A stretch of DNA of 64,000 nt. It comes from Dendrophyllia cribrosa (lineage: Eukaryota > Cnidaria > Anthozoa > Scleractinia > Dendrophylliidae). The first letter of the stretch is position 1; each line of letters opens with the position of its first letter. Shown piece after piece: positions 21,366 to 33,599 of the stretch. The position numbers were made by a program, and so were the translations under genes. The stretch covers positions 59,724,289 through 59,788,288 of the forward strand of contig JAJLRJ010000001.1 of assembly GCA_024195265.1 (NCBI GenBank). The letters run 5' to 3'. The notes beneath the pieces were generated by a model that was not told where the DNA came from, ran no database searches, and saw only the letters and a program-made list of their open reading frames with translations.

Positions 21366-23582
21366 GAAATGTCAGCTTGCCTTTTGCTTTTTTTTTTCCT
21401 CTGGTGGTTCGTAGCTACATAACTTTTTTTTATTATTATTTTCTTTATTACTTCAGTGATGACGAGAATCGACCGCAAATGTCACGCGGTGGGTGGGAAC
21501 TTCGTGGCGCACACTCTCTGTTGCTGTTTGCCTTATTAGAAGATGAACTGTCTTTCCCAACACATTTTGCATTACTCTTAGAGGCTAGATTAAGAAAATA
21601 CACTGCCCCTAAAAGCAGCCCAAAATAAACTCCCTCGTATTTAGAGGAAAATTGCGTCGATTCGGGGCTGAGTTGTCGATCCCGAAACCATTCTTCACTG
21701 CATTCTTGTGAACTTTTACGCCCTGTTTTCTTTTTCTCGGTAAAACACATTACCACTAAGGAAAGAAAAATGTGAACCTAGCTTGCATATACGCGAAAAA
21801 CACAGTCTACCAGGCCGGCGCAAAAAAAATCGCGACAGGATGCCGCGGCCATGTTTGCTTATCTCTTTTTTTCTTGACTCGAATTTTTAAAAGTCCCGCG
21901 GGTAAATTAGAACCCAATCTGCGCGCGCCAAACGCACGGAAAACTGACACCATCAGCGAAGGTTTAGCCGAACGTTTTGCGTTTTTAGCGCTGCGTTCTC
22001 GATGTGGCGAAATCCGCAAATCCGCAGAAAAAAAATTACGTCGATGAGAAGTTCGTTCCAGGAGAAGACGTTTGTTGTAAATTCAGACATGAATGTGTGT
22101 ATTTGTGTAGACCCACAGCAGAGAAATTAATCATCAAGAAGAGGATCAACGCATCAATTTGCTAAACAAATTTCTTAAATCTGAATTTTCCACAAGTCAA
22201 GAAATTTCCACAATTCAACCAACGCGAGCAAAACGAAACTTGCGCGCGCCGTGAGAGTTGAAGAAAACTCTCGTTCAATGCTCCTTATATTAACTCTTAG
22301 TAACTCCGGTTCTCGTTTGGCCAGGCCATGACTTTTAACCCTTAACACAAATCCATCAAGATATACAGCATTCATGTCAAATTTACCTTCTCAACTACAT
22401 CGGTGAATGTTTTGAACATTACATTTTATGAACAGAAATATTGTTTTTGTATGTGGAGTAGTAAGAACTGGTAAAAAAAAAAACTTCAATTCACTTCGTC
22501 GAAATCAGTAAAACAAGTATATTTAATTGGTCTTCGCTTTAAACCGAGTGACGTGAAATTTCCGCGGGTCTTCCAACGATTTGCGAAAATATGATCCCGT
22601 AAAAATATACTCTAGCGGAAAAAAATCCGCGAAAATTTATTCCATTTATAAATGGGTCGTCCGAATTAGGGACACCATTTGTATTTTTTTTTTGGGTCGC
22701 ACGAATGGACGCCATTTGCAAAAAAAGAAGAGAGAAGTTGCCGTTTATGTAGTTTTAGAAATAAAGTAGCCGTCTTGATGTAAGTATACGTGAAATAACA
22801 GACAGGAACCTGCCCGAGATGCGCTACAATTTGTTCCCAACGGTAAAGTCTTAAATCCTAATTTGCGAAAATTTCTTCCCGCAAAACACCAAAAAACAAG
22901 GGGCAATCCACGAAATTAAACTCCCGCGAAAATGTCATGCCACACGGTATTTTATTTGCAGTCCACGGGTAAACAGGAACTTTTTATTAGCGACAGGTGA
23001 CTCATGATCAGTAAGCCGTTTATGAACGGATCCAGAATAGATCAGGTTTGATGTCCAAGTGAATAAATAAAAATTCGAGTTGATGCATTTAGTTTTGGTC
23101 TGTTTGTTGGTTACACGTACTTCTCTTATAGCGGTTTTCACTTAGTGTCGTAAAACCCAAACCAGTCATTTTTCTGGTTTCTCAAAACAGAGGCAAACAA
23201 TATAATGAACCAGTCAGATATAGAACTCGAAGCAGATATATACATGTCGCCAGCGCCAAGCGCGAAAAGATAAGTGCGAGTAAGTCAACATTGATAATTT
23301 GGCCTTAGTTCTGATTGGTTGATAGCATCGTGCGACAATTTTAACCAATTACAAAGCGAAGCAATGTAAAACCAAAGTAATAGCGAAATTACTTGCGACA
23401 CTCATTTGAAAACCGTTCTTAAAAGACGCCCCGTAGCAACGGTCCAATTACAAAAGATGATCCATAAGACTATTTCCGTGAAGTTTCTAAATTTAGTCTA
23501 TTGATCGCTCTTTATACTTCACCAAGAGGGGAACTAATAAAACCAGGCGTCATTAAAATGGAAAGAGAAAGTAGCTATAAAT
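21366..23582. other. Non-coding region with one unassigned minus-strand frame
   Basis: The minus-strand frame at 21448-21756 (102 codons; WFRDRQLSPESTQFSSKYEG, then a short hydrophobic stretch) sits just upstream of the exonuclease remnant in the same orientation and could be an N-terminal part of the same gene, but no domain or sure splice junction supports that. The region from 21780 to 22350 is unusually CG-rich for this window. Nothing else was recognised. Confidence 0.3.
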
Positions 23583-24013
23583 ACACCTAATTGCAGAAAC
23601 TTTGTCATAGAAAATACCAAATACCAAATAGGAATAATTACCTTAACGATTTTCTTAGAGATATTTTTTTCGCATACCCGACCTTTCAACAGATAATTGG
23701 GGTTAGTTTCTAGAGAAACTGTGGTGCTGCGTCGGTGGGGGAATAAAACACGAGAATTTAGTTTTATCGACTGAGTCGATAAGGTAAATTGATCACCGTA
23801 AAAAGATTCAACGTTTTTTATCGACTCAGTCGATAAAACTAAATTCTCGTCTTTCAACAGATATTTCTTCCAAAAAAATTTCTATTAAATAAATGAACTA
23901 ATTTTTATCTCAGAAATGATATATTTTTTTCATTTCTTATCAATTTCTGTTCTTTTATCCTGAATATCACTCACGTAATTAATTCCTATTTGGTATTTTC
24001 TATTCCACTCGGT
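23583..24013. mobile_element. Inverted-repeat element with an internal 33-bp palindrome
   Basis: The left end (CACCTAATTGCAG, then CATAGAAAATACCAAATA) pairs partly with the right end (TATTTGGTATTTTCTAT) and resembles the nested element at 12231-12462. Inside, ACGAGAATTTAGTTTTATCG (23750-) and its reverse complement (to 23850) form perfect 33-bp arms around a 35-nt loop. Sequence 23699-23815 recurs at 53776-53900. Confidence 0.6.
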
Positions 24014-26734
24014 TTATATAGCTTTTTTATTAATTAAAAAGGACACATGAAAAAAAAAACATGATGGAAAACACACTTGTGCAGGCCGACTATCTCGCTG
24101 AACTTCAACGTAAATTTTAGGGAATTGGTGTTTGCTATTCTTTTATTTACATGTAAACGCGTATTCAAATCAATAACAAACCGTGAAAACTATGCAAACA
24201 ATCATCATTTTATGGTTGCTTTCAATGAGATTAGTTTGAATATATAAAGGAATAATAATTCTTCGGCGACATCAAAAATTCGTTCTATTTATCATTATTA
24301 GCTCATTTTCATTCATTTGGTACGTAAAAGACCGAATTCACATACATCTACCTTAGCCCTACTCTAAAAAGAACAAAACCAGTAGAGTTGTCTTAAAGCA
24401 CCAAGCGAGGTCCTGAGCCAAGACTCGTTTAGTGGAACGTTTTTTTTAAATACACCGACAGCAAAAAAGTCTACAAATCAGCATGCAAACCATCTGTTTC
24501 TAGTTTGATGCCTATAAATTAACCCCGCTCATATTTTAAGTTTTACTAATGTTTCTTCAGTCAAATAAAAAAAATCTGACAAACGCGATAAGACAGGTAA
24601 TTAACAAACTGGATATTGACACATACCGTTTTAATAAAATTGTTTCTTAAAAAAAAAGAACCTTCGCTAATAAAAAGGCATATTAATTGAGTCTGTTGTC
24701 CATGGACATGAAATCAACAGAAAAACAATATTTTTTTATCATAAGAGATAGGCGAAGAAATTTTTGAACTCTTTTTTGATATACCTCTCGGTAAGCTAAT
24801 TGCCATTTTTCTGGGTCACAACATTCAGATATCTTCAGAGGTTGAATTAAATCGCTTGATAGCTTGCCTATTTGTCGCTAATAATTCAATATGGTCCAAT
24901 TTTTTTTCTCTTACCACGATATTTCATCGAACAGAATTGATAACTGATTTGCTAAATAAGAAAGGACCACACGACTGTAACTACCGGATGAAAAACCGAG
25001 ATAGTTGAATAGATTAACAAACTGTCAGCTCACATCATATAATTTTGGCTGAGGATGTGTTAAATGAAGACCAACAATATACCATTTGAAACGTTGCACT
25101 ATTAAAACTTACCCGACTTTTACTCTAAGCCTTGAAAGGCACCCTTGGCCTCAAAGACACGTTATAAAGAGGAAAAGAGGAGCGTTCAACCGATATTTAA
25201 ACCATCTGAATCAGTGGCGATGTCGTCGTGCCAATGACTTGTGACTACTGGCTGCGTCATTAAGGGGAGCATAAACTGGATTCCGAACAATTAATATGCA
25301 TGCCGAGTGTTTTTAAGTTTTTCTTAATGGATAATTGTGCATAATACATCAGATTGAATTGTTTCCTGATGTCATGCTTAAAAATTTAAATCAAAAGAAA
25401 AAAATTAAAGGAAACTAAGGACGCGGCTATATTATCTCTCGATTCTTCTATCTAGCTATTCTTTGATAATTTCTCCTCATCAGTCATAAAGGTATATATT
25501 TCATATCAACTTAAGAGGTCGTTCTTGGGCCTAGTCAGTAGACGTCGTTGCACAATCAAATAAAAATTTGATTCAGACGAACTCTAAAGTTTAGTTAAAT
25601 TCGATGTGTGCCACCAGTGCACGGTAATCGAATTAAATTACACTAAACTACAAGAGGTAAACACGTCCATCGCTTTATTGTATACGTGTCGGAAACAAGA
25701 ACTGAAAACATCGATAGAACGTTTTAAATGTAAGTTCCTCCTCCTCCTCTTCTCACTCGATTTTTGGCGCGAATTCTCGGAACGCCGAGTTGAATCAAAC
25801 TAGTTCTTGGTTTCGTGCTAAAAGCTACGTATATATCATCTAAGCGCAACAAAGAACTACTTAAAAATCCCAAGTAGCACTTAACTCGGGCTTTGGTCAA
25901 AACACCTGAGGACATTTTAGGCCCAAGATAGTTTAAAATTCAGTTTTCGTAGAATGATGCTGTATTTGCTACTGCGCATATCGGGCCCTCGACTTGTCCC
26001 GTCAACTTAGGATTTTACCGAGTTCCTGCAATTAGCAACTCGGTGAAACCGCAAAAATTGGTCGAGAATCGTTCAACATTAAAGTTTGGGGCACAGAAAT
26101 CGCCATCTACGCTTACTTTAAGCAGCGCATATTGAACCTAAACATGTTTTATTGCATTGTGTCAGTTTGAAACATGTTTTATGCCTGGTTCTATAAATTA
26201 TACCGTTTTAAGTAACCAACATACAGTATTGTACACTTTAGCTTAATATTTACACTTAAACTCATAAAATAAAGCTTGGACATTTTGTTGCATTCATTCG
26301 GTGGTTAAAGCCCACTTGTAAAACCCTTCGGTAGTGAAACGTCTTGCAGTATTTGGCAATGAGACAATGAGACAATGATTTGCGCTATCTTCGTTACGAG
26401 ACAATCCGATTTCGACAAGCTTAGTAATATATTTCACCTGTTGGATTGGGCTTTTGTTCTTCTACAAGGGCTTGCGCGATTCTGTTGCAGTGCTATCCCT
26501 AGGCAAGAGAGCGCAGTATAGCGACATATGGTATAGGTAAAGTTGTGTCTCATTGAGCCCCGATGTAAGTCGATCTTTCGTCCGGCTTACTGCGTTCACA
26601 CTAGGCCGAAATATGTTTACTATGATCACGAATGCAACGTGCAACAATAACTACGAAAAGCGTTGCAGTTGCCCGAATCATGGCCGAAACATTTTATTTT
26701 ATTAAACTACGCCTGAGGTATTTTGGATGTAATC
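24014..26734. other. Non-coding region, with a low-copy duplicated segment
   Basis: About 24790-25400 is a diverged relative of 29960-30520 (shared words include CTATTAAAACTTACC, GCGTCATTAA, GGAACAATTA-like). No gene was recognised. Short open frames at 25606-25915 and 26462-26647 show no domain. Confidence 0.4.
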
Positions 26735-26808
26735 CAGCGTTTAGCAAGAAGACAGTATTTGTGCTCCCGTGCACGGTAGCACAAATACTGTCTTCTTGCT
26801 AAACGCTG
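26735..26808. repeat. Near-perfect 74-bp palindrome
   Basis: Arms of 31 bp (26735-26765 and 26778-26808, starting CAGCGTTTAGCAAGAAGACA) pair without mismatch. The central CCGTGCACGG is itself a palindrome, so the whole pairs as 37-bp arms with one mismatch (26766/26777) and essentially no loop. There is no coding frame. Confidence 0.95.
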
Positions 26809-27394
26809 CAATGCACATTTTAGGCTTTTGGGGGCCTTTCTTGTTACTTGAAAGTGGAGACGTTAACTGGCTAGACTGTCGGCCAAGTACATTGTGAACG
26901 CAGTATTAATACCACGGCCAGCAAAATCACATCTATAAAAATCCAAAAACTGAATATAGCTGTCCAAAAGCACCAAACATTAGTTGAGTCTTACATTGGT
27001 TCCTTCTGCGTTAACGGCCAGTCAAGAACCTGATTATGTGTTCACTGCACCTGAGCGTTTAACGCCAAACAAAGTTTACATCTTAGAGTTTCACTGTAGA
27101 CTGTATTGATGAGCATTTTCGACCTCAGTAAATATAAACCATGACGTTTACAACTTAACATAAATTAAGCCCAGAAGACGTTTAGTTATTGTTTTATAGT
27201 TAATCTGGATAAGACGTTCATTAATTGCTTTTCCTTTAATTAAGCGAAATACAGTAGAACGCTTGGGAAAATCTCGATTTGAGCAGCTTTGCAGGCTTCT
27301 TACCAGAATGCACTGCGCGACGCTTGAATCGAGCCATGATTTTGCTAACACATTTCGGAATTTTTTATTCAGTTTAAAAACATCTGGACTTTCA
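26809..27394. other. Non-coding spacer
   Basis: No gene, repeat boundary or motif was recognised. The minus-strand frame at 27148-27351 lacks domain features. Confidence 0.35.
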
Positions 27395-27480
27395 AATCAA
27401 CGTATAAAGGGGAAACTATATTCTCGTAACTTTTAAATGGCGTATTAATCTTACAATCTGTGGAGAATTGTTGGAGACAA
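27395..27480. repeat. Uninterrupted paralogue of 27845-28330
   Basis: Reads TTTAAATGGCGTATTAATCTT without a gap, whereas the related copy at 27870-28285 is split after GCGTATT by an inserted element and resumes TTAATCTT. It therefore serves as an empty site. Confidence 0.65.
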
Positions 27481-27664
27481 AAATCATTTGACAGTCATAC
27501 GACACTGCCTGTGTAATCACAACCGAGTTGAATTGTTTGGATCGCGTTAGAACCAGTTTCAGTTTCAGTTTCAATAGGAGACCCTAATCCGACACTGGGG
27601 TGGTCAGCGGCAGACCTGCTTATTTTAGTTATTTACACACAATTTGAAATTAATTTAAAAAGTG

Positions 27665-27883
27665 TCAGTCAGGTGTTGGTGCCTGTATTACAGAACCAGG
27701 CAAGGAATTCCACACTGGGATGGTTCTTACAAAAAATGAGTTCTTATAGGCATCAATTGGTACAACATGGTAGTAAATGAATAAACCACGGCACAATTTT
27801 TGGTCTGTATAGCATGTCTTGACCTCCAACAAATTAACGTCTACAGAGAAATCTACATTCTCGCAGACTTTAAATGGCGTATT
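27665..27883 (-). pseudogene. LINE reverse transcriptase C-terminal fragment
   Basis: The minus-strand frame reads DAYKNSFFVRTIPVWNSLPGS, the phrase found at the C-terminal end of many CR1/L2/RTE-like reverse transcriptases. The upstream part carries no RT core and is broken by the element at 27884-28276. Confidence 0.6.
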
Positions 27884-28276
27884 GGGGTCTGGTCGCACTA
27901 GGAAAATTTTGATCAAATTTGTCTTTGTTTAAGATAAAAATCTTGTCATCACATCAAGTTTTCTAATGCAACCGGTGTTTCGCAAATTTGAAAAAAATTG
28001 GAAATTCCGGCTAAACTTCAAAGACGCCGTAGTGTATGGGTGGGGTAGGCTGATTTGAAAAAATGAGGAAAACAAAAGAAACCGCTTCCGGAGGGACACG
28101 CTTTTCGTGGAATGGTTTTGTTTTTATGTCATTACGCGTGTGTTTTCGACAGCATGGACGGACAGTGAGACCCTAAAATGTTCTCAATTTTTTTTAAACT
28201 CCCGTTTGCGGTTTCAAATTTATGGAAATTTTTGTACGGGCTAATTTTGGTTTTTGACTGTAGTGCGACCAGGCCC
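27884..28276. mobile_element. 393-bp TIR element at a TTAA-type site
   Basis: The left end has GGTCTGGTCGCACTA and the right end TAGTGCGACCAGGCC followed by TTAA. The paralogous empty site at 27440 reads ATTAAT at the insertion point. The left TTAA is altered. No protein. Confidence 0.75.
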
Positions 28277-28441
28277 TTAATCTTAGCAATATGTGGAAAC
28301 TATTGTAGGAGAAAAAAAAAATTGTTTGAATCAGATTGCGTTACAATCAACAAATTTATTTTTAAAATAGTAATTATAAAAAATCTAAATGCGCCAATCT
28401 CTCTTTTCCCAGACCTTCTTTTTTCTGGTGACATAACTTAA

Positions 28442-29500
28442 AGGCCCATCGTGATGCACCGCGCATTGTTTATTTTGATTTAGACCCAGATAAATGCGAT
28501 CTCTCGCGAAGTGAAATTTTGGCCTCTCATCTCCAGGAAGAAATGAACACTGAGTTTGAAATTTCGTTCGACATTGATTTTAAAATTTATTAGTCCAAAG
28601 AAGCGGTCCTGTTAGATATTAAAAGTCCGTATAACATGTCTCGCATTTTGTCTGAGGCCGCTCAACCCGCCTTTGTGTAACTCCAGTCGCCGAGGTAGTT
28701 TCCTCCGCTTCGAAAGTTCGCATCGAAAAGATTTTCACGTCAAGGGACGCGGAAAACCTCCTGCTATTTTTACCGAAAGTTTAAGGTCGATGCCCCTTAA
28801 AACGAAATCTCCAGCGAGCCGAGAAGTGTTTGTATTTTGTGGGCTGTTCTGTCGGCTATCTGATTTGTATCAGGCATAATTAATGAGCTCCGCTGACAGA
28901 GGACGTTTTCTCCGCTTCAGAAGTTTGCATAAAAAAAAAATTCGACTGCTAGAGACGGGGAAAACCTCCTTCAACTTCCATGGAATATTTCACAAACGAC
29001 TCCGCCGGCGAGCCGAGAAGTTTTGAGCTTTTTCTGTTGTTTACAGTTATGGTCGACCGGTCATGCATCAACGGTAATAATATTCAAATGTCAACTGACA
29101 GTATCTGTATGTGGAAAAAAATTACAAAATTAAGATAAATCTTAACTAGTAGGCAGTCTAATATACCTATTTCTTTTCCATGGACGACCGAATTTCTGAG
29201 CCAAATCTTCTGAAGGATCTCGTTTCTTGACAGCCGCCTCGAGTCTTCGGCGGCGCTGCTTAGAAAACGTATCAGTAACGATGGAAAATAAAAGAAAACA
29301 TACAAAAACAAGATGCAATCTCTGGCTTGAATATGAACTAAATATTTGAACGAAATCGTCTTGAAGTTAATAGACGATACAGATTCCCCGATGTAAACGG
29401 ATTATTTTAGGAATCAAACTTTCTCGCCACAAAATGGATTTTCGTGGCCCCAGAAATTCTAGAACGCCCGCAATGAGTCACGGTAAGTGACGATGGGCCT
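28442..29500. mobile_element. 1.06-kb TTAA-flanked non-autonomous element
   Basis: TTAA at 28438-28441 and 29501-29504. The left end starts AGGCCCATCGTGATG and the right end finishes GACGATGGGCCT. The interior holds two diverged tandem units of about 185 bp (28694-28880 and 28900-29070) sharing CTCCGCTTC, GGAAAACCTCCT and GCGAGCCGAGAAG. No transposase frame is present. Confidence 0.85.
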
Positions 29501-29959
29501 TTAAACATGGCTGAAGTTTGATAAGTTTAAAGTTATTCACTTCAGTGAGCGACCTCGTCCTGGCCAAGTGTTACCGCAAAACAAAGCATCGATCGAAAAA
29601 CCAATTACACTAATACAATAAAGCTTTTATATAAGAAAACAAAAAGCTTAATTCAGTGGATCCCAAAAAATAGTAATCTAGTTTCCTATGGAAAAATATA
29701 TTCTTCCTTAAGATTGGCACTTTGATATAAGTTTCAAAGTATTAAATACAGAAGAAAAACTTGCACCAAATTCACCCCAGCATCACTATATATTGGATGA
29801 GTAAATGTATCACATATATACCATTTAGTAAAATTATTTTAAATGGAAGAGTTCTATTTGAATTGTATTTTAAACGTGGTCTTATGCTAAGACAAAGTAT
29901 CTCGGTTGAGTTGTTACCCATAAACAATAAATAATCAGAAAACAGGATTTACAAATGCA
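29501..29959. other. Non-coding spacer
   Basis: AT-rich; nothing recognised. Confidence 0.35.
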
Positions 29960-30680
29960 ATGGATGCCTTAATTCACGATAAGATCAACGGAAGGAAAGT
30001 TTGACTATCAGTCATATCGGTAATTTCTTGGTAAGCTGATAGTGACTTTTATGGAAAATAAACTAAGAAAATGCCTTATCGTCGGAAATAGTAATATGGT
30101 GTGATATATGTTCAGTTATCTCAGTAAGGACATTTTATGAAAGAAAATTGATAGATAACGGAAATAATTGGCAACGGCGTAACTATAATTTTAACTGCAG
30201 GCTGGAAAACCGAGCGATGGCTGAATGCAACGAAACATTGAATGTTGAAAAATGGCCAAAAATAAACCCTTTGAAACGTTTCACTATTAAAACTTACCGA
30301 ACACTCGAAGACACGCGAAGGTAGCGTTAACTGTGGTTGTGATGTGGTCGCCGTTTATTTGAGGCGGTCACGGTCTTTGATGTTGTCAAACACCACTGGT
30401 TGCGTCATTAATGGGGGGCGAAGCTGGGTTTGGAACAATTATCACTGCACGCACATTGTTATTAAATCCTCTCAATGAATAAGTTTGAATTATATCTCAG
30501 AATTATTTCCTGGCTCAGGGCTTCTTAATTGAAATCGAAAACTAAAACTAAGATAAACAGGAAGCGGTTCTATTGACCATCAGTGATTTCTTCATTACAT
30601 TTTTTATACCATAAAAACTATTACTTGTATATTATATATAGCTCAACATCCTGGGAGTCGCTCTATACTTAGTTTGTTGT
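29960..30680 (+). repeat. Low-copy duplicated segment, copy B
   Basis: Matches 33600-34070 in inverted orientation with modest divergence and 24790-25400 more distantly. Shared landmarks are CACGATAAGATCAACGGAAGG, GGTTGCGTCATTAA and GGTTTGGAACAATTA (here or as reverse complement). No protein is conserved between the copies, so these may be duplicated regulatory or transposon sequences. Confidence 0.6.
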
Positions 30681-31083
30681 TGAAGATGATATTTTGCTTA
30701 CTAACGAACGGTATTAGCAAACATGTATGTTCTTTAGAAAAAAATATCGAAAAAAACGTTATGTTGATTAGCAATTGCTAAGGGTTCTGTGCTCCATAAA
30801 GCCTTGCATGAGGTTTGTTTCACATGCAACTAAAACTTATATCCATATGAATGGTTTTGTACTTGACCTCGGTTTGATAAAAGAGGCCAAAGGCAACTCG
30901 GAAATGGGCTCTTGTTTTCTTGTGTATTTTTGAGGAAATTCAAGTAATTATGCTAAATTTAAGGAATGCTAAATTTGGCAGAATACGTCACACAAAAAAA
31001 ATAAAACTAACATAAGGAGGATGCGGTTCTATTTACTCTCGGTTATTTCTTCATTACATTTTTTATAATACCATAAAAAATAT
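30681..31083. repeat. Tandem duplicate of the preceding segment end
   Basis: Words from 30560-30760 (GCGGTTCTATT, TTCTTCATTACATTTTTTAT, GCTCAACATCCTGGGAGTCG) recur at 31020-31070 and 31420-31545, indicating a local direct duplication later split by the insertion at 31084-31413. Confidence 0.6.
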
Positions 31084-31088
31084 TATGC

Positions 31089-31131
<43 letters not shown>

Positions 31132-31132
31132 T

Positions 31133-31163
<31 letters not shown>

Positions 31164-31413
31164 TGGTCGGTGCGCCATGACCGAGAGCCAAATATTTTCC
31201 CGTCCGGCCCGACCTAACTCAGTCAATAAGTATTTTATAATATGACAAGAAAGTATAAGAATAGTCGTGCAGTGCGAGGTCACTTGAACTCGAGCGGGGC
31301 CGGACGGCTTTTTCCGAACCAGCTCACGTCAACCTGTTCGGACCCGCTCACGTCACCTTGCGATTCTATTTTCTGTAGGATTGCGTCAGCGGGGCCGTAT
31401 GGTCATATTATAA
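31084..31413. mobile_element. Composite palindromic insertion
   Basis: Flanked by AAATATTAT on both sides (near 31075-31083 and 31414-31422). The left half (31089-31230) is a strong hairpin built from CTTATTGACTGAGT and GGCCGGACGGGAAAATATTT with reverse complements. The right half (31231-31418) has its own ends TATTTTATAATATGAC and GTCATATTATAAAATA. The uninterrupted parallel copy at 30600-30640 shows the pre-insertion state. Confidence 0.7.
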
Positions 31414-31422
31414 AATATTATA

Positions 31423-32240
31423 TACAGCTCAACATCCTGGGAGTCGTTCTATACTTAGTTTGTTGCTGAAAATGAAATGTTTGCTTACTTATCAGACTTA
31501 TAGTAAAAGCAGTATAAAAAAACATGTACGTTAATTTAAAGAAAGGATCATGTTATAATCCAAGCCTCTTAAACTCCTACCCTCTCCCCCTAAAGTATAC
31601 CTGGGGTTATGAACTCTTACTAATTAAACAAGTAGATTTAAAGCGTCCTCGCGGGTAAGATGAAGCAGATTATATGCTTTATTTTTAGTGCAAATTTCCA
31701 ATCAAATAAAAATAGTCCAATCTATATGTCATGCGACGTATACTGCTAAATTGAGTATTCCTTAAATAAAGCATAATTACTTGAAGTTCTTCAAAAATAC
31801 ACAAGGAACGCATAAATACACATGACGCTAAATGCAAGACTTTGTGAAAAAATCATTTCTTTTTTGGTGGAGCAATTAAACTACACTAATTAAAATAAAG
31901 TGTTTTTTATATATTTTTTTTTACTACAGAATACAATACGGAATCATTAACATTATTTTTAACTCATAAATACGCGAAGTGTTGAACGGTAGAGTCTACC
32001 TCCTGTAGCTCAGTAGGAGGTCGGACACCTTATTGAGAGTTATATGACGTAATGTCGACACTTGCAATTTTATCTTCAATAAATTTTTAACTGTAAAAAA
32101 GAAAGTCTAAAGTTCCCACCAAGGCTCGAACCTCAGGCAGTATCTAGATTGTTAGAGAAACAAGAAGCAAAGGACCGCGAACGAAACTGCTGCTGGAGTA
32201 CGTAGGATCTATAGAAGATCTGATCAGCCAAAAATAGTAA
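31423..32240. other. Non-coding region with a B-box-like site
   Basis: The minus strand at 32118-32150 reads GAGGTTCGAGCCTTGG, a tRNA B-box match, followed by a T run near 32097. A TAGCTCAGTAGG A-box-like word lies on the opposite strand at 32005, so no tRNA folds. Otherwise AT-rich. Confidence 0.35.
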
Positions 32241-32560
32241 CACAAACAAAGTAAGCAAAGCTGATACTACGTAGAACATTTAACGCGACAACGAAATGAT
32301 AGAGCCCAAACTGAAAACCAAAATGCAACAGTGGACAGCTGTTCCGACCTGATTGAGTCTCGTCAGCACGGTGTAGCAGCAAAAAGATAGAAAAATCAGC
32401 GCGAACGCCAATTTTTTACCAAATTGCACGTGGTCATGACCTCGGATGAGCTCGAATTCAAATGTTTGCCAATCGGCCAACGCCACAGCGCGTGGCTCTA
32501 TCATGTCGTTGTCGCGTGAAATGTTCTACGTAGTATCAGCTTTGCTAACTTTGTTTGTAT
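32241..32560. mobile_element. 320-bp TIR element
   Basis: About 60-bp inverted ends starting CACAAACAAAGTAAGCAAAGC and ending GCTTTGCTAACTTTGTTTGT. The interior (GCTCGAATTC, CACGTGGTCATGAC) matches 55775-55990 in inverted orientation. Confidence 0.75.
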
Positions 32561-33599
32561 TGTCAGAGAGCCTACACGACCGCCACACTATTGAGCTGCT
32601 TGCGTCAGTTCGGTTTAAATTGAACTATAACCTGCTAACCCTAACCCTAATTAAAAGCTAACCAGTCAGGCTAAGGGTTATGGGTAGTTAATCTGGTTCT
32701 TACATTATATATTCCCATTAAGCTGAACGAGTTGTTGAGCCCGCGATGATGGACGCAGGGGGTGGAGGGCGGGGTTGGTGGGTCGGGTGAGCATAAAACC
32801 AAGGAGATCGGAAGGTCTGAAGGTTGTTTGAAGTGACTTTCTTAATGTTTTAGGAACTGGATTTTAAATAATTTCAGTGTCTAAAGTTTGATCCTCTGCA
32901 TTTTGTTAAAGATAGAACAAAATGATAAGCAGGAGAGAATATACGGGATAATTTAAACTTTAATATACTAAATTTGATACTCAAAAAAAAGAACGACTTT
33001 CTATAAAAATCGAGCAAAATCTGTATTTCACGGCAGATTCTAAAAAAAATCATTTTTGCCCATTTGTTGCTCATAAATATACATTTATTAAAGTTCTAAG
33101 GAAACAAACTTTAATTTCGAATATTAATAATATGTTTCGGAAGTTTCAACTGTCGTCGTCATTTACGAAATAAGGTACAAAATTGAATTTTAAATAAATA
33201 TATATAACACTAATTAGAAATGCTAGCCTAATGAAAAAAAGTAACACGAGAAAAGAATGTATTGAACTACGTGAATACGCTATACAGCATGTTTTAAATT
33301 GACGTGTATGAGTTATTGTCTCAGTAAATGTTCAAAGCTGAATTCTGAAATCAAAGGCGAAATTTTATTCTGAAAATAGGTAGTAGCGTGATCTATAGTG
33401 CTAAAACAAGCCCTCCAAATCAACAGCTCAAACAAGTTAATTAAAATATTTCTGTATGGCATAATTGAACATGCGCCGTAACTCCAACAGACCTCAGTCC
33501 TTGTCAGTTAACATGTAGTGACTATATATACATTGATCTTAAACATACCTCGAAAATATGGCTAGCTTGGGTTATGGAAGATCTACGCATACCTGTACT
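32561..33599. other. Non-coding region
   Basis: Two tandem CCCTAA units at 32636-32652 and a GGTGGGTCGGG-like GC patch near 32760. No gene was recognised. Confidence 0.35.

Noticed and set aside
21772..22047. 91-codon plus-strand frame as a gene
   Set aside because: Composition-driven basic string with no domain; overlaps an equal frame on the other strand.
31996..32150. A tRNA gene from the A-box-like TAGCTCAGTAGG and a B box
   Set aside because: The two boxes lie on opposite strands and no cloverleaf forms.
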